Source: Psychrobacter sp. (GTDB taxonomy: Bacteria; Pseudomonadota; Gammaproteobacteria; Pseudomonadales; Moraxellaceae). Taken from it: a stretch of 6,466 nt of DNA. Positions 5,276 to 6,466 of the stretch are shown one piece after another; position 1 is the stretch's first letter; every line of letters starts with the position of its first letter. The stretch is taken from the NCBI GenBank assembly GCA_020024075.1, contig JAHHUJ010000121.1, positions 1 through 6,466 on the forward strand, given 5' to 3'. Position numbers and translations under genes: made by a program. Below the pieces are notes generated by a model. That model worked only from the letters and a program-made list of their open reading frames with translations. It was not told the origin of the DNA and searched no databases.

Positions 5276-5352
5276 AAAGCCCTGTCCAATTTGTGGATTA
5301 GCAGTACATTTTTCTTAATCAAAGCAAATCCCCTATTATTTTTTGCTTCAGC

Positions 5353-6466
5353 TTAACGCGAAAAGGCGCGTTTTCCCAAGTAGCTTAACAATAGCATTAG
5401 AGATATTAATAATAAAATAGGCGTGTTGCCAAAACGCACATAAGGCGTCATACCTGTGCGAGATTGCACCTCACCACGCAGTACGGTGCGTTCAAACTGT
5501 GGCGCTCGAGCCACAATCTTACCAGTATGATCAATAATAGCAGTCACCCCAGTATTGGTGGCACGCATAAACCAGCGGCCCGTTTCTAACGAGCGCATCT
5601 GTACCATCTGTAAATGCTGAAGAGGGCCCGCTGAAGTGCCAAACCAAGCGTCATTAGAAATGGTTAATAAGAAGTCCGTATTCTGCGCATTGCGGCGGGT
5701 AGTATCGGGATAAGCCACCTCATAGCACACTGCCGAGCCTAGATTATGACCACGCACCCGAAGCGGTGACTGATTGGCAGGGCCACGGCTATAACTCATA
5801 ATATCTTGACTACCGGCCAAGTTAGGAAATAGATCTAGAGCGCCTTGGAACGGAATATACTCCCCAAAAGGTACCAGATTTTGTTTTTTATAAAGCCCAT
5901 CCGCCTGCGCCCCTAGTGCGATCACACTGTTGTAAAAAGGCGCGTATTTATCCGTCTCCTGCTGATACGCAGCTTCATCCTTGTAAGGGATACCCGTGAC
6001 CCAAGTGGTATCTGTTTGTTTGGCTACTTTCACCACTTCAGTGATAAAAGGCCAAGCTTCCGTTTGGAACATAGGGATAGAAGACTCAGGCCAAATGACC
6101 ATATCTTGGTCCCACTCAGTACTGCTTAGGGTGGCATAAATCTCAAGCGTTTTGTAGCGATATTCGGTCAACCACTTAAGGTCTTGCGGAATATTACCTT
6201 GTATTAAGGATACCTTTAGATTTTCGCTATTGGCTTTGGGCTGAGTCCACGCCGGATTGGCTAACCATAGACCGATACTTGCTGCGACAAACAAAGCACT
6301 GACAACCAAATACCCAGCCCGCTTGCGAAACACATCGACCAAGCTTGCCGATAATAAAACCGCCACAAAAGACACCGCAAACACCCCAGCCACTGGCGCT
6401 AAAGACGATAACCAGTATTGCTCAGTGAAAGCATAACCAACAAAAAGCCAAGGAAAACCGGTAAAC
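5353..6466 (-). CDS. lnt: Apolipoprotein N-acyltransferase, C-terminal 370 residues (5' end outside window)
   Basis: Lnt adds the third acyl chain to the N-terminal cysteine of lipoproteins in the inner membrane, the last step of lipoprotein maturation before Lol sorting. Counting from the first complete codon (6465), the fragment starts with the TGFPWLFVGYA stretch typical of Lnt, then membrane helices at about 25-44 and 51-69, a nitrilase-like periplasmic domain at about 82-330, and a final helix at about 348-364 followed by a basic end. The catalytic triad is complete: E127 in IWPESS, K194 in KKQNLVPFGEY and C247 in AVCYE. Spacings of 67 and 53 match the 68 and 52 of E. coli Lnt (E267, K335, C387); E202 and E249 match its other active-site glutamates. 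By that alignment about 140 residues are missing. The frame stays open past the GTG at 6393 to the window edge, so that GTG is internal. Confidence 0.95.
   Translation of the reverse strand, partial: FTGFPWLFVGYAFTEQYWLSSLAPVAGVFAVSFVAVLLSASLVDVFRKRAGYLVVSALFVAASIGLWLANPAWTQPKANSENLKVSLIQGNIPQDLKWLTEYRYKTLEIYATLSSTEWDQDMVIWPESSIPMFQTEAWPFITEVVKVAKQTDTTWVTGIPYKDEAAYQQETDKYAPFYNSVIALGAQADGLYKKQNLVPFGEYIPFQGALDLFPNLAGSQDIMSYSRGPANQSPLRVRGHNLGSAVCYEVAYPDTTRRNAQNTDFLLTISNDAWFGTSAGPLQHLQMVQMRSLETGRWFMRATNTGVTAIIDHTGKIVARAPQFERTVLRGEVQSRTGMTPYVRFGNTPILLLISLMLLLSYLGKRAFSR

Larger units (their letters stand above)
5096..5352. other. Intergenic region between lnt and the acidic membrane protein gene
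   Basis: This 257-bp gap contains a strong promoter (5246-5275) and a long leader with possible hairpins. I see no convincing terminator for lnt: AAGCAAA (5322-5328) and TTTGCTT (5342-5348) are inverted repeats, but the loop is 13 nt, the stem is weak and no T-tract follows. Read-through from lnt is possible. Confidence 0.55.

Noticed and set aside
6391..6393. GTG as the start of lnt
   Set aside because: The frame continues upstream through the conserved TGFPWLFVGYA segment to the window edge, so this codon is internal.

Overview
The window looks like ordinary chromosomal sequence from a gammaproteobacterium. Moraxellaceae, and Psychrobacter in particular, is my best guess from moderate GC, AT-rich intergenic gaps, protein style and the presence of lnt. 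That assignment is inference, not a search result. All five supported genes lie on the minus strand, so transcription runs from high to low coordinates. I see no tRNA, rRNA, CRISPR array, insertion sequence, phage gene or origin.

From right to left (transcription order): (1) 5353-6466, the C-terminal part of apolipoprotein N-acyltransferase (lnt), cut by the right edge. (2) 4715-5095, a small single-pass membrane protein with a long Ala/Glu/Thr-rich acidic tail and no known function; it has its own strong sigma70-like promoter, a leader of about 144 nt and a strong terminator. (3) 2855-4429, a proton-dependent oligopeptide (POT/PTR) transporter with its own terminator. (4) 850-2673, a long-form three-domain Xaa-Pro aminopeptidase (M24B), again with its own terminator. 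(5) 1-552, the N-terminal half of an opine-dehydrogenase-like NAD(P) oxidoreductase, cut by the left edge, with a promoter and an operator-like palindrome upstream.

The genes appear to be mostly separate transcription units: perfect-stem hairpins with T-tracts follow genes 2, 3 and 4. The transporter and the aminopeptidase make functional sense side by side (peptide import, then cleavage of X-Pro peptides), but a terminator separates them. Lnt and the acidic protein are both envelope proteins, and no clear terminator lies between them.

I did not find a convincing new multi-gene system. The items most worth a second look are the acidic-tailed membrane protein with its long leader, the operator-like palindrome at the predicted start of the opine-dehydrogenase-like transcript, and the cluster of inverted repeats upstream of the peptide transporter. 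Two start sites also need care: the longest aminopeptidase frame begins at a TTG inside the preceding terminator, and the lnt frame runs off the right edge instead of starting at the internal GTG at 6393.
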